From Exiguobacterium aestuarii (GTDB taxonomy: Bacteria; Bacillota; Bacilli; Exiguobacteriales; Exiguobacteriaceae): 64,000 nucleotides of DNA. Under the pieces are notes generated by a model. That model saw nothing but the letters and a program-made list of their open reading frames with translations, searched no databases and was not told where the DNA came from. The position numbers and the translations under genes were made by a program. The DNA lies in NCBI RefSeq assembly GCF_020171655.1, contig NZ_JAIVAC010000001.1:1922001-1986000 (forward strand), read 5' to 3'. This document shows positions 53,999-61,903 of the stretch, piece by piece (within the stretch, counting starts at the first letter, position 1; the number at the start of each line of letters is the position of its first letter).

Positions 53999-54987
53999 AA
54001 GAACTTTACTTGACAAACTATGGTACACTTCGTGTCCAAGAAGAAACTTTATTATACGAGACAAAAGAATCCTCTCAACTGTTTCCAGTTATTGTCATAG
54101 AGTCCATTCACCTTTTAGCGAATGTTCATGTGACCCTCCCGGCAGTTCGATTATGCGCCGAACATAATATTTTATTGTTCTGGTACAATCAATATCATGA
54201 ATCCATTGGCACATTCTCTCCCAACCATCCATCACGCTCCAACGAGACACTTCTTGCTCAGGCAGCAGTTTATTTAAATCCCGATATGCGATTGAAACTA
54301 GCAAAACATTTCGTACACGGTAGTCTTCAAGAAATGATTCATTTTTTAAAATTTAGTTCGGTACACCAACATCTCTTTCCCATCCACCTGCTAGAGTTAG
54401 AACGTCACAAAGTCGAGATTGATAGCGCAGAAACAGTCGATTCGTTATTGATTGTCGAAGCAAACTGTCGCAAACTATATTATCAGTACTGGAGAACGAT
54501 CTATGCACATTCACCATTTCCTTTCTCTAAACGCTCTAAGCGCCCACCATTAGATGAGATAAATGCACTGACTAGTTGGGGAAATACATTACTTTATCAA
54601 AAAACACTACAAGAGATTCATAAATCGACTTTAGACCCAAGAATTAGTGTACTTCACAGTAGTCAACATCGCTCGTATTCGTTACACCTAGATGTAGCCG
54701 AATTGTTTAAACCTTTCACGGTTGATTGGTTCAATTTTTTGCTCGTGTTCGGTAATGTTTTCACATCTGCCGACTTTGTAAAAGATGACACACGATGCTA
54801 TTTATCCTCGAGCGGAAAAGCAAGATATCTATCTGCTTGGAATATTCAATGGAAGTCAAAATATCCACTCGCTTCAACAGGTTCTGTTATTTTACAGCGC
54901 CATCTGATCTTAGAATTACAAAAACTCAAAAAGGCATTTACTCATCAACATGATTACACTCCATATACTGGTCCTTGGAAAATATGA
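53995..54987 (+). CDS. cas1: CRISPR integrase Cas1
   Basis: Spacer-integrating endonuclease, 330 residues, with an N-terminal beta domain (MKELYLTNYGTLRVQEETL) and a helical catalytic domain. Predicted metal ligands are E155 in VEANCRKLYYQ, H221 in VLHSS, and D233 in LHLDVAELFKP. The overall pattern is nearer to type I-B-like Cas1 than to reverse-transcriptase-fused type III forms. The start is GTG at 53995 after AAGGAGG, overlapping the nuclease-like gene by 4 bases. Confidence 0.95.
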   Translation: MKELYLTNYGTLRVQEETLLYETKESSQLFPVIVIESIHLLANVHVTLPAVRLCAEHNILLFWYNQYHESIGTFSPNHPSRSNETLLAQAAVYLNPDMRLKLAKHFVHGSLQEMIHFLKFSSVHQHLFPIHLLELERHKVEIDSAETVDSLLIVEANCRKLYYQYWRTIYAHSPFPFSKRSKRPPLDEINALTSWGNTLLYQKTLQEIHKSTLDPRISVLHSSQHRSYSLHLDVAELFKPFTVDWFNFLLVFGNVFTSADFVKDDTRCYLSSSGKARYLSAWNIQWKSKYPLASTGSVILQRHLILELQKLKKAFTHQHDYTPYTGPWKI

Positions 54988-55247
54988 TTGTTCTGCTAAC
55001 GTATGATGTGAAAAATACACGCTTAAAAGCGGTCAGACGAGTATGTATACGATACTTATCCGCTACGCAACGTTCTGTTTTTGAAGGTGTTCTGACTGAA
55101 AAACAGTATCTGATTTTATCGAACGAACTAAGAGATGTGATCGACCCTAGCTATGATGCCGTCACGCTATATCGAATCTATCCAGGACATTCCTACAAAC
55201 GTGAAGATCTTGGCATCATCACGATTGCTTCTAGCATTCTTTCATGA
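54984..55247 (+). CDS. cas2: CRISPR adaptation protein Cas2
   Basis: Dimeric partner of Cas1 in spacer capture. 87 residues with the ferredoxin-like start IVLLTYDV (D8), ATQRSVFEGVLTE, and the YRIY strand. The ATG at 54984 overlaps the cas1 stop (ATGA); an in-frame TTG at 54975 is less likely. Its TGA ends exactly at the first base of the right 54-bp repeat, whose hairpin terminates the operon. Confidence 0.95.
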   Translation: MIVLLTYDVKNTRLKAVRRVCIRYLSATQRSVFEGVLTEKQYLILSNELRDVIDPSYDAVTLYRIYPGHSYKREDLGIITIASSILS

Positions 55248-55300
55248 AAAAACGTCTTTCCCATCTGAATGAGGGAAAGACGTTTTTGATTCAGTCTTCT
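55247..55300. repeat. 54-bp direct repeat, right boundary of the CRISPR-Cas island
   Basis: Identical to 36650-36703. It holds the terminator for cas2 and for the convergent gene, plus the last codons of that gene. Confidence 0.93.
55248..55287. terminator. Bidirectional terminator, right copy
   Basis: Same hairpin as the left copy: ACGTCTTTCCC / GGGAAAGACGT with T-runs on both strands. Confidence 0.9.
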
Positions 55301-55713
55301 TCGTATTCATCTAATAAATCGTCGACATCATATTCTTCAAAGTCTTCTTCGTCGATAAAGATATCGCGATCGTTCACAACGTGGATCGGGCCATTGGCCA
55401 CATCGATACGAATCGTCCACGCCCAAGGAATGCGTAACCGGTTATAAACCCCTGTCCAGAACTCCATTGATTCTTGCTCATACTGTTCAAATTCTGTCAG
55501 GAGTTCTTTGAACGAAACACCCGTTAATTGGAAGTTTGAGTCTTGGAGCCGTTGGAGCGCATGATGTTTCGCTTCTAATTCGGCCGCTCGGACCATTTCT
55601 TCAGCGGTCGCCATCTCGAGGATTGTCCCATCTGGCGGGAGAATATCGTATACGTTGAACAATTCGCCTTCTTCTACTTCTACATCATCAAACTCATAGT
55701 CATCGTGCCGCAT
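55291..55713 (-). CDS. Acidic cytosolic protein, unknown function
   Basis: 140 residues, very acidic at both ends (DDYEFDDVEVEEGEL and a tail rich in Asp/Glu), with a middle (FEQYEQESMEFWTGVYNRLRIPWAWTIRID) that looks folded. No family recognised with confidence. The start is the ATG at 55713 after AAGGAGG. Its last residues and stop are in the right repeat; it was probably the original convergent neighbour of the small membrane gene at 36463. Confidence 0.7.
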   Translation of the reverse strand: MRHDDYEFDDVEVEEGELFNVYDILPPDGTILEMATAEEMVRAAELEAKHHALQRLQDSNFQLTGVSFKELLTEFEQYEQESMEFWTGVYNRLRIPWAWTIRIDVANGPIHVVNDRDIFIDEEDFEEYDVDDLLDEYEED

Positions 55714-55856
55714 ACTACATTCCTCCTTACGCAATTTGAATCTCCTTTATTGTACCACTCTCTACCCGATTCCCCCTAAAGATTCGTGCATATATTTTAT
55801 TTCACTCGGGAATGAATGTTAGAGTGAGAACATCCATAGGAAAAGAGGTTATGCAC

Positions 55857-56849
55857 ATGAATGAGTCATTCCAAGCACTCGTGCTCGATCGGCACGATGA
55901 ACACCTTCATGCCGAAGTAAAAGAAGTAAAGTCCGACGTCCTTCCAAAAGAAGAGGACGGGAATGTGTTAGTGGAAGTTCACTACTCCGCGTTGAATTAT
56001 AAAGACGCACTCGGATTAACGTCATCAGGCAAAATCGTGAGCCATTACCCGTTTATTCCAGGATGCGAATTTGTCGGGAAAGTAGTCGAATCGGATCATC
56101 TGGATATTAAAGTCGGAGACGAAGTCATCGCCACCGGTTTCGGAATCGGAGAACGTCATTTCGGTGGCTTCAGTCAATACGCCCAAGTGCCCGGCAACTG
56201 GCTCGTCAAATTACCGAAAGGAATGAACATGCGGGATGCCATCGCCATAGGTACTCCAGGGCTCACAGCCATGTTATCGATTGATGCTCTTGAACATGCT
56301 GGCGTTCGACCTGGGGAAGAAGTGCTTGTCACGGGCGCGACAGGTGGCGTCGGAAGTTTCGCCATTACGTTACTCCGTCGTCTCGGCTATCATGTCGTCG
56401 CCTCGACAGGTAAAACGGATTCACCATACTTACGCTCACTCGGTGTCGAGACGATCATCGACCGAAGCGAATTAGAAGGACCTCCTCGTCCGCTGGCGAA
56501 ACAGCGCTTCGATGCCGCCATCGATTCGGTCGGCGGAAACACCCTCGCCAACATTTTGAGTCAAACCCGATACGAAGGTGCTGTCGCTGCGTGTGGTCTC
56601 GTCGGTGGAGCCGACTTGCCGACGAGTGTCTATCCGTTCATCCTTCGTGGGGTGAAACTGATTGGAATCGACTCGGTGATGCAGCCGATGGCACGCCGTA
56701 CGAACGCATGGGAACGTCTTGAGGAACTCATTGACACGAAAGTGTTGAATGACATGATTCACGAGATTCCGCTACACGACGTTCCACGTCACGCCGAAGC
56801 CATGATGCGCGGCGAATTGAGCGGTCGTACCGTTGTCCGCCTTCGTTAA
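55857..56849 (+). CDS. YhdH/AcuI-family NADPH:quinone or acrylyl-CoA reductase
   Basis: Medium-chain (zinc-independent) dehydrogenase of 330 residues. N-terminal GroES-like part with SALNYKDALGLTSSGKI and PFIPGCEFVG, then the NADPH-binding VTGATGGVGSFAI. YhdH/YhfP/AcuI proteins reduce acrylyl-CoA or related enones. The ATG at 55857 is 8 bases after AAAGAGG; two earlier in-frame starts lie closer to or before that site. Monocistronic. Confidence 0.88.
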   Translation: MNESFQALVLDRHDEHLHAEVKEVKSDVLPKEEDGNVLVEVHYSALNYKDALGLTSSGKIVSHYPFIPGCEFVGKVVESDHLDIKVGDEVIATGFGIGERHFGGFSQYAQVPGNWLVKLPKGMNMRDAIAIGTPGLTAMLSIDALEHAGVRPGEEVLVTGATGGVGSFAITLLRRLGYHVVASTGKTDSPYLRSLGVETIIDRSELEGPPRPLAKQRFDAAIDSVGGNTLANILSQTRYEGAVAACGLVGGADLPTSVYPFILRGVKLIGIDSVMQPMARRTNAWERLEELIDTKVLNDMIHEIPLHDVPRHAEAMMRGELSGRTVVRLR

Positions 56850-56856
56850 ATACATT

Positions 56857-56892
56857 AAAAGAGGCTGAATCGCGAGCGATTCAGCCTCTTTT
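56857..56892. terminator. Bidirectional terminator
   Basis: Perfect stem AAAAGAGGCTGAATCGC / GCGATTCAGCCTCTTTT between the reductase and the stress-protein gene. Confidence 0.92.
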
Positions 56893-56916
56893 CTCTCTAT
56901 TCTCCATGGTGTGGAA

Positions 56917-57261
56917 TTAGATGGTAAAACCAGCCGGTGCGTCTTTCACAACGACGAGCACTTTTCCTTGATCTAGTTTTTCTTCTAAGCGTTCCGACTC
57001 TTCTTTTGTGAAGCCGAGTTCCTGGAACTCTGCGCGAAGTTCGTCCCCTTTTTTGCGGAACACGTTTTTAGCGGCTGTCCCCAAGCCGATATCACTCGCA
57101 GAAACGGTGTTCGCATCCGCATTGTCCGCAACACGTTTACTCCGGTCATCGTCATGTGTGATGACGTAGATGTTGGATTCATCCACCCCATTTGATTTCA
57201 TTGATTGAACGGCGGTAACGACTTCTTCATCATTTGTAAATTCTTTGTACAAAACTGACAT
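56917..57261 (-). CDS. General stress protein, YflT/GSP17M-like
   Basis: 114 residues with the heat-induced stress protein YflT pattern: YKEFTNDEEVVTAVQSMKSNGVDESNIYVITHD and FRKKGDELRAEFQELGFTKEE. In Bacillus the family is controlled by sigma-B; a poor sigma-B-like pair (GTGTGA and GGTAAT) can be seen upstream but is not convincing. The ATG follows GGAGGAG. Confidence 0.87.
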   Translation of the reverse strand: MSVLYKEFTNDEEVVTAVQSMKSNGVDESNIYVITHDDDRSKRVADNADANTVSASDIGLGTAAKNVFRKKGDELRAEFQELGFTKEESERLEEKLDQGKVLVVVKDAPAGFTI

Positions 57262-57327
57262 GTCTATTCTCCTCCTTCAATTCTACTACACTAGTATGTA
57301 TTACCTTCCTCGTCATTCTTCACACAT

Positions 57328-57354
57328 TAAAAAACGATGACGTCTGTCATCGTT
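57328..57354 (-). terminator. Terminator of murE
   Basis: Minus-strand stem ACGATGAC / GTCATCGT with a 4-base loop, followed by TTTTTTAA. Confidence 0.88.
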
Positions 57355-57357
57355 TTG

Positions 57358-58818
57358 TTAAACTGCAGGTTCCTGCCCTTTTCGTTTTTTCAATTCTTCT
57401 AATAAAATATCTGATTCGTTGAACGGTATCGAATGGCGACCAATCCGTTCAACATGATCATGTCCTTTACCGACAACAACGACACGCTTCCCATCTAACG
57501 CCTGCATTGCGGCATGACGAAGGGCATCCTCTCTCGCTTCAAATGTCACATACTTCGCGTTCGGCTGAATCCCTTTGACTAAATCGTCAATGATTTGTTT
57601 CGGGTCTTCCATACGAACATCATGCACAGTAACAATCACATCGTTTGAATATTGACTCGCGATCCGTCCCATATCTTGACGCTTCGTCGGGTCGCGGTCT
57701 CCTGCCGCACTTAAAACGACGACGAGAGAACCGTCGTCCTGTTTTAACGTGGATAAGCATTTCTCTAGACCGTCAGGGGTGTGTGCGTAATCAATATAGA
57801 TTTCGGCATCTTCTGTATCGAGACGCTCGAGACGTCCTTTTGGCAACGTAAGACCTGGTACGTTCGAGACAATCGTCCGAAGTGCCATGTCGGAAGTCGA
57901 GACGAGTCCGATTGCCGCCGCCAAGTTCGCCGCATTGAAAGCACCCATAAATTGAACGGGTACTTCTAATTTGAACTCTTTCATCTTGACGAGTACCGTT
58001 TCTTCCCGCCAGATCACTTGGATGTCGGCCGCCACTTCTTCTGTCGTGCTATACATGATGACTCGACGTGTCGGTGCAAATTCAGCCATAACCCGACTTG
58101 CTTCGTCTTCCGCGTTTAACACAATCGCATCGCCATTCGTCACTTCGACCTGTTCAAACAATCGCGCTTTTGCCCGGGCGTATTCATCCATCGATCGATG
58201 ATAGTCCAAATGATCATGCGTCAAATTCGTAAATGCAGCCGCATGAAAGTGAATACCAGCAACGCGCCCTTCCATTAAGGCATGGGAAGATACTTCAAGG
58301 ACGCAATCTGTGACACCTGCATCGACCATGTCCGCTAAAATGCGATGTAAGACGACGGCTTCCGGAGTCGTGTTGGCCGTTTCAATCTTTTGATTATGAA
58401 AACGCGCACCAATCGTACTCACAATTCCGGCACGGAGTCCGGACAGGCGCAATAAATCATATGTCAACGTCGCTGTCGTTGTTTTTCCATTCGTTCCTGT
58501 CACACCATATATACGCATCCGATGAGACGGATAATCATAAAAAGTACTTGCTACCGCTCCTGCTGTCTGTTTCGTATCGGCAACAACCACATTCGGTACA
58601 TCGAGATCGAGTGGATATTCTGAGATGACTGCACTCGCACCATTAGCCACGGCGTCTTCCGCAAACTTATGTCCGTCAACCGTGTAGCCACGAATGCAAA
58701 TAAAGACATTCCCTGAACTGACCTTTCTGGAATCCGTTTCGACTCCGGTCACCCATGGATCAAGCTTCATGTCATCCATCTCATTTTGTAAAATGGCGGA
58801 TAAACGTTTCGTTCTCAT
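57358..58818 (-). CDS. murE: UDP-N-acetylmuramoyl-tripeptide synthetase MurE
   Basis: Adds the third amino acid to the peptidoglycan precursor. 486 residues with ETDSRKV (substrate binding), the ATP loop GTNGKTTTAT, the carbamylated-lysine region, and YAHTPDGLE. The position that reads DNPR in diaminopimelate-adding enzymes reads H399-D-V-R402 here (in VTVHDVRMEDP). Exiguobacterium walls contain L-lysine, so an altered motif may fit a Lys-adding enzyme. The ATG at 58818 follows GAAAGGA; an upstream extension is unlikely. It stands alone, outside a dcw cluster. Confidence 0.9.
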   Translation of the reverse strand: MRTKRLSAILQNEMDDMKLDPWVTGVETDSRKVSSGNVFICIRGYTVDGHKFAEDAVANGASAVISEYPLDLDVPNVVVADTKQTAGAVASTFYDYPSHRMRIYGVTGTNGKTTTATLTYDLLRLSGLRAGIVSTIGARFHNQKIETANTTPEAVVLHRILADMVDAGVTDCVLEVSSHALMEGRVAGIHFHAAAFTNLTHDHLDYHRSMDEYARAKARLFEQVEVTNGDAIVLNAEDEASRVMAEFAPTRRVIMYSTTEEVAADIQVIWREETVLVKMKEFKLEVPVQFMGAFNAANLAAAIGLVSTSDMALRTIVSNVPGLTLPKGRLERLDTEDAEIYIDYAHTPDGLEKCLSTLKQDDGSLVVVLSAAGDRDPTKRQDMGRIASQYSNDVIVTVHDVRMEDPKQIIDDLVKGIQPNAKYVTFEAREDALRHAAMQALDGKRVVVVGKGHDHVERIGRHSIPFNESDILLEELKKRKGQEPAV

Positions 58819-58948
58819 GCTGTGTACGTCCTTTCTCATGGGTGTCGCTAGGTGTATAAACCTTATCGTCATGTTACTAGATTTTAACGGCAATTGAGAT
58901 GACAAATATATTACTTCCCGTTTTCAATGAAAAGCAATCACTTCACGA

Positions 58949-58980
58949 AAAAAACCTAGACGTTTCATTCACGTACTAGG
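58949..58980 (-). terminator. Terminator of the HhH/WYL pair
   Basis: Minus-strand stem CCTAGtACGT / ACGTcTAGG followed by TTTTTTT. The end of the HhH gene is coded in its first arm. Confidence 0.85.
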
Positions 58981-59169
58981 TTCCTCTCTTTTGAATGTTA
59001 GATGATGTTTGGTTAACTCGTTTTGTAGGACGTGGATGGCATTTGGTCCAACGCCATGCCAACTCTCTACTTCACGACGCGTGTAGAGAGATAAGTCATC
59101 TAAGGAATCGACGCCTTTTGACGTCAAAGCTCTTCGGGCTGGTGCAGCCAATTTCGGTAAGGCAATCAT
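58969..59169 (-). CDS. Small helix-hairpin-helix protein (RNA polymerase alpha-CTD-like)
   Basis: 66 residues forming one domain like the C-terminal domain of RNA polymerase alpha: LAAPARRALTSKGVDSLDDLS then WHGVGPNAIHVLQNEL. Stand-alone copies are found in Bacillales and are thought to bind nucleic acid; function unknown. The ATG overlaps the stop of the WYL-like gene by 4 bases, so the two products probably act together. Confidence 0.8.
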   Translation of the reverse strand: MIALPKLAAPARRALTSKGVDSLDDLSLYTRREVESWHGVGPNAIHVLQNELTKHHLTFKREEPST

Positions 59170-59399
59170 CCAATCTCCACCTTCCGCTTTCTAAATCGTT
59201 CGTTAATGGGAAGACAGGCAAGCACTTGTTCGATTCGAAACGTTCGTTTCGCTCGTTTATTCAAATCCCACGCCACAACATATTCTCCTTGCACTTTGAG
59301 CAACTTGACCCGTCGTTTTGAAAATATTCCATATCGATCCACATACACCATTTCTGTGACCACGCCCGAACGCATCCATCGCAACAATTCTTCTCTCAT
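59166..59399 (-). CDS. Single-domain WYL-like protein
   Basis: 77 residues. VTEMVYVDRYGIFSKRRVKLL and YVVAWDLNKRAKRTFRIEQVLA follow the strand order of a WYL domain, without HTH or WCX parts. It may bind a ligand or nucleic acid. Translationally coupled to the HhH gene. The ATG follows GAGGGGAAACAGG-type sequence. Confidence 0.65.
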   Translation of the reverse strand: MREELLRWMRSGVVTEMVYVDRYGIFSKRRVKLLKVQGEYVVAWDLNKRAKRTFRIEQVLACLPINERFRKRKVEIG

Positions 59400-59521
59400 C
59401 CTGTTTCCCCTCCTTTACTCTCATTATACAGAACATTTGTTCTTATTTCTATCGATAAGCTGTTCGCTTATGTAAATTTCGATTATGATGAAGAAAATAT
59501 AACAAGAAAGGAAAGTAGATC

Positions 59522-59737
59522 ATGACATATGTTTTATTACTGATTCTAGCGGTCTTTTTATTCGGCGCGATGATTTTCGCCGCACTGGCATTACCCAACC
59601 TTCGCAACATTTTATTCAATCGCGGCACCCTGTTCAATCAACAGAGTGAAACCGTCACTTGCCCGAAGTGCAAAACGTCATTTAAACGCGCGCCGGGAGA
59701 TGCGCAGACGTGTCCAAATTGTTATCACACGTTTTGA
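59522..59737 (+). CDS. Membrane-anchored zinc-ribbon protein
   Basis: 71 residues: one N-terminal helix (YVLLLILAVFLFGAMIFAALALP), then a zinc ribbon with CPKC and CPNC. Function unknown. The ATG follows AGAAAGGAAAG. Confidence 0.75.
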   Translation: MTYVLLLILAVFLFGAMIFAALALPNLRNILFNRGTLFNQQSETVTCPKCKTSFKRAPGDAQTCPNCYHTF

Positions 59738-59892
59738 ATCGTTGAGGGGTATTGCATATTCGACCGCTATTTTTCATATTCCTTGGTTTGAATGAGAGCA
59801 AATGAGTGAAAGAACAGAAAGGATGCTTTATCTAAGTAAAGTTCCTTGTTTTTTCACTGTTGAACCTTCATTTCATACGAAAGGAGTTGCAT

Positions 59893-60198
59893 ATGCTTCC
59901 TACACTCGACGAGCGCCTAATCGATCAAATTCGTTTAAAAAATCGACAAGCCCTAGAACACTTATATGCCCGTTATGAAAACTTACTCTATCGATATGCG
60001 CTTCATCTAAATAACCATCCCGCGACTGCTGAGGCAGCTTTGACGGACTTATTTTGTCACGTCTGGCAACAACGTCTCAACTTCGAACCCCATAAAGAAA
60101 CCGTTCGCGCGACTCTTATGCGTTCGTTAGAACACATCATGCATCATATGAACGAAGAAACTTCCGCCTCCAGTATTTCTAAAATTCCTTCCGCATAG
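59893..60198 (+). CDS. Sigma-70 region 2-like protein without region 4
   Basis: 101 residues. IRLKNRQALEHLYARYENLLYRYALHL and the following helix with LTDLFCHVWQQ line up with region 2 of ECF sigma factors such as the one at 61343 in this window. There is no region 4 (promoter -35 reader). It may be a decayed sigma factor or a regulator that binds RNA polymerase. The ATG at 59893 follows GAAAGGAG. Its last 55 bases overlap the convergent HAD gene. Confidence 0.6.
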   Translation: MLPTLDERLIDQIRLKNRQALEHLYARYENLLYRYALHLNNHPATAEAALTDLFCHVWQQRLNFEPHKETVRATLMRSLEHIMHHMNEETSASSISKIPSA

Positions 60199-60944
60199 GG
60201 ATTTTTTGTCACCTTTGAATGCAATTGCTTCGCCTGTTCGGTCGCGTTGTTCACTAAATATCCGTTCCCGACATATGCTAGCATGCCAATGTCGTTCCCA
60301 CTGTCGCCAAAAGCGTACGTATCTTCTCGTGAAAAGGAAGCAGTGGCGTTTACATATTCCAAGCTTGATACTTTCCCCGCATGCTTCGGATAAAAATCAA
60401 CATCGAACGCATCGACCGGGTCACCTGCGTTCGGATTGCATCGACTGATGTTGACTGCGATGCCGGCTGAATCTGTCAGCATCCGAATCGTTTCTCTCCA
60501 TGAACCGACTTGGTCGCAGGCATAGTAACTTCGAATCCAAGGACTCATCCCATTCCCCGGCTGTTCATCTAATTGAATACGCATCTGTCCAGTCTGTGAC
60601 ACGATGCGTTCCACACGTGATGCAAAATCGCTCGGAAATAGTTCTTGATAGACCTTGTCCTCAACGAACGTTCCGTCCGTCTCGATTCGATATAATTCTG
60701 TGCCTAGACTTGAGGCGATCCGATGAGGCCAATAGCGAAGATTCGCTCGTTTTACTTTTTCGTGTAACGACGCAAGCGAGCTACCCGTCACCCACATCGT
60801 CGACACGTTTGACGAATGTCGTTCCAAAAAATCCTCGAGCCGACGGACGGAAGCTAGTTGGTCATCAGAACACGCATGTGGAAAGTAGGTCTCATCAAAA
60901 TCAAAACAAACAAGTATACGCCCTTCATCTGTGAATCGTTTCAT
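60144..60944 (-). CDS. HAD-superfamily phosphatase (Cof/sucrose-phosphatase-like)
   Basis: 266 residues. HAD motif I is FDFDETYF, motif II is WVTGSS, motif III includes the KHAGKVSSLEYV lysine, and motif IV is GDSGNDIGML; a large C2-type cap lies between. The pattern is nearest to sucrose-6-phosphate phosphatase-like and Cof proteins; substrate unknown. The ATG follows GGAGACGATAGA. Confidence 0.83.
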   Translation of the reverse strand: MKRFTDEGRILVCFDFDETYFPHACSDDQLASVRRLEDFLERHSSNVSTMWVTGSSLASLHEKVKRANLRYWPHRIASSLGTELYRIETDGTFVEDKVYQELFPSDFASRVERIVSQTGQMRIQLDEQPGNGMSPWIRSYYACDQVGSWRETIRMLTDSAGIAVNISRCNPNAGDPVDAFDVDFYPKHAGKVSSLEYVNATASFSREDTYAFGDSGNDIGMLAYVGNGYLVNNATEQAKQLHSKVTKNPYAEGILEILEAEVSSFI

Positions 60945-61006
60945 TCTATCGTCTCCTTATCGTTTTCCCTTTCCTGTATAGTACAATGAAACGGAGGAGG
61001 GATCTT

Positions 61007-61273
61007 ATGATTCAACGTATCGCTCAAATCTATTGCCAAATAAGTAGCCTGATGACGGGGTTGATCATCGTTCTCGCTTTCCTATTTGGCATTCGATCGT
61101 ATTTCTTTTGGACAACGGTCAGTTCTCCCTTGGTCGCCATCGGCTTGATGCTCGTGACAGCGGTCGGGTTAAGTGTGATGACCTATACGCTCTCAGAGAA
61201 ATTACGATTGTTCATTTATACGAAACTTCCAATCCCATCATCTACATGTTCAATAAATAGTCACACAAAATAG
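61007..61273 (+). CDS. Small two-helix membrane protein, unknown function
   Basis: 88 residues with hydrophobic helices at about 15-35 and 45-65. The ATG at 61007 follows GGAGGAGGG closely enough to decide the start; an earlier in-frame ATG lacks a site. No family recognised. Confidence 0.65.
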   Translation: MIQRIAQIYCQISSLMTGLIIVLAFLFGIRSYFFWTTVSSPLVAIGLMLVTAVGLSVMTYTLSEKLRLFIYTKLPIPSSTCSINSHTK

Positions 61274-61342
61274 TCATCCATTTTTCTGTTTTGTACGTTA
61301 GATCAATACAAGGGACATCCCTTCTGCGCAAAGGAGTATGTT

Positions 61343-61903
61343 ATGACTGACTTAGAATTATACGAGCGTGTCCGGCAAAAGGACAAAGAAGCGCTCGAAA
61401 TATTGTATGATCGGTATGAGCGAATTTTATACGCTTTTGTCCTACAGCTGACAAAGGATCGTGATTTAGCCGAAGAAGCCATGCAAGAAGTATTTATCAA
61501 GTTGTGGCGTGGCGGTGGCGTCTACGATGAGTCGAAAGGCAAGTTCAGATCGTGGCTCTTTACGATGAGCCGTCACGTAGCCATCGACTTGATCCGAAAG
61601 CGGAAACCTGATTTACAACTAGACGAATCGTACGCCGAAGCCATTCCTTCTGATTCACCATCCGTTGAAAAGGAAGTGGAGTGGCAAGAAGAACGCGCTC
61701 AAATCGAGACGGCCATGGCGACACTGCCGGCCGAACAACAGCAAGTCGTCCGACTCATGTACTTCCAAGGGCTCAGTCAGCAAAAGATTGCTGATGCATG
61801 TGGTATCCCGCTTGGTACAGTGAAAGGAAGGATTCGACTGGCGCTGAAGCAACTGAGGAAACAGTTATCCCATGAATTCATCGGAAAGGAGGTAGAACAA
61901 TGA
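61343..61903 (+). CDS. ECF sigma factor (SigK-like group)
   Basis: Alternative sigma factor of 186 residues. Region 2 spans about 10-90 (LYDRYERILYAFVLQLTKDRDLAEEAMQEVFIKLW) and region 4 about 125-178 (LPAEQQQVVRLMYFQGLSQQKIADACGIPLGTVKGRI, in two helices). It is coupled by ATGA to an RskA-type anti-sigma factor. The regulon is unknown. The ATG follows AAAGGAG. Confidence 0.92.
   Translation: MTDLELYERVRQKDKEALEILYDRYERILYAFVLQLTKDRDLAEEAMQEVFIKLWRGGGVYDESKGKFRSWLFTMSRHVAIDLIRKRKPDLQLDESYAEAIPSDSPSVEKEVEWQEERAQIETAMATLPAEQQQVVRLMYFQGLSQQKIADACGIPLGTVKGRIRLALKQLRKQLSHEFIGKEVEQ

Larger units (their letters stand above)
36704..55246. mobile_element. Type III-B CRISPR-Cas island bounded by 54-bp direct repeats
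   Basis: About 18.5 kb holding only CRISPR-Cas and associated genes plus a degraded stretch beside the array. Bases outside resemble neighbouring housekeeping DNA, while the right arm is visibly more AT-rich. The boundaries are exact: cas2 ends at the first base of the right repeat, and the leftmost effector gene ends inside the left repeat. No integrase, transposase, tRNA or toxin-antitoxin gene was found inside, so the mode of entry is unknown. Confidence 0.6.

Noticed and set aside
36704-55246. Integrase, transposase or tRNA attachment site for the island
   Set aside because: Looked for in all larger frames and at both borders; none recognised.
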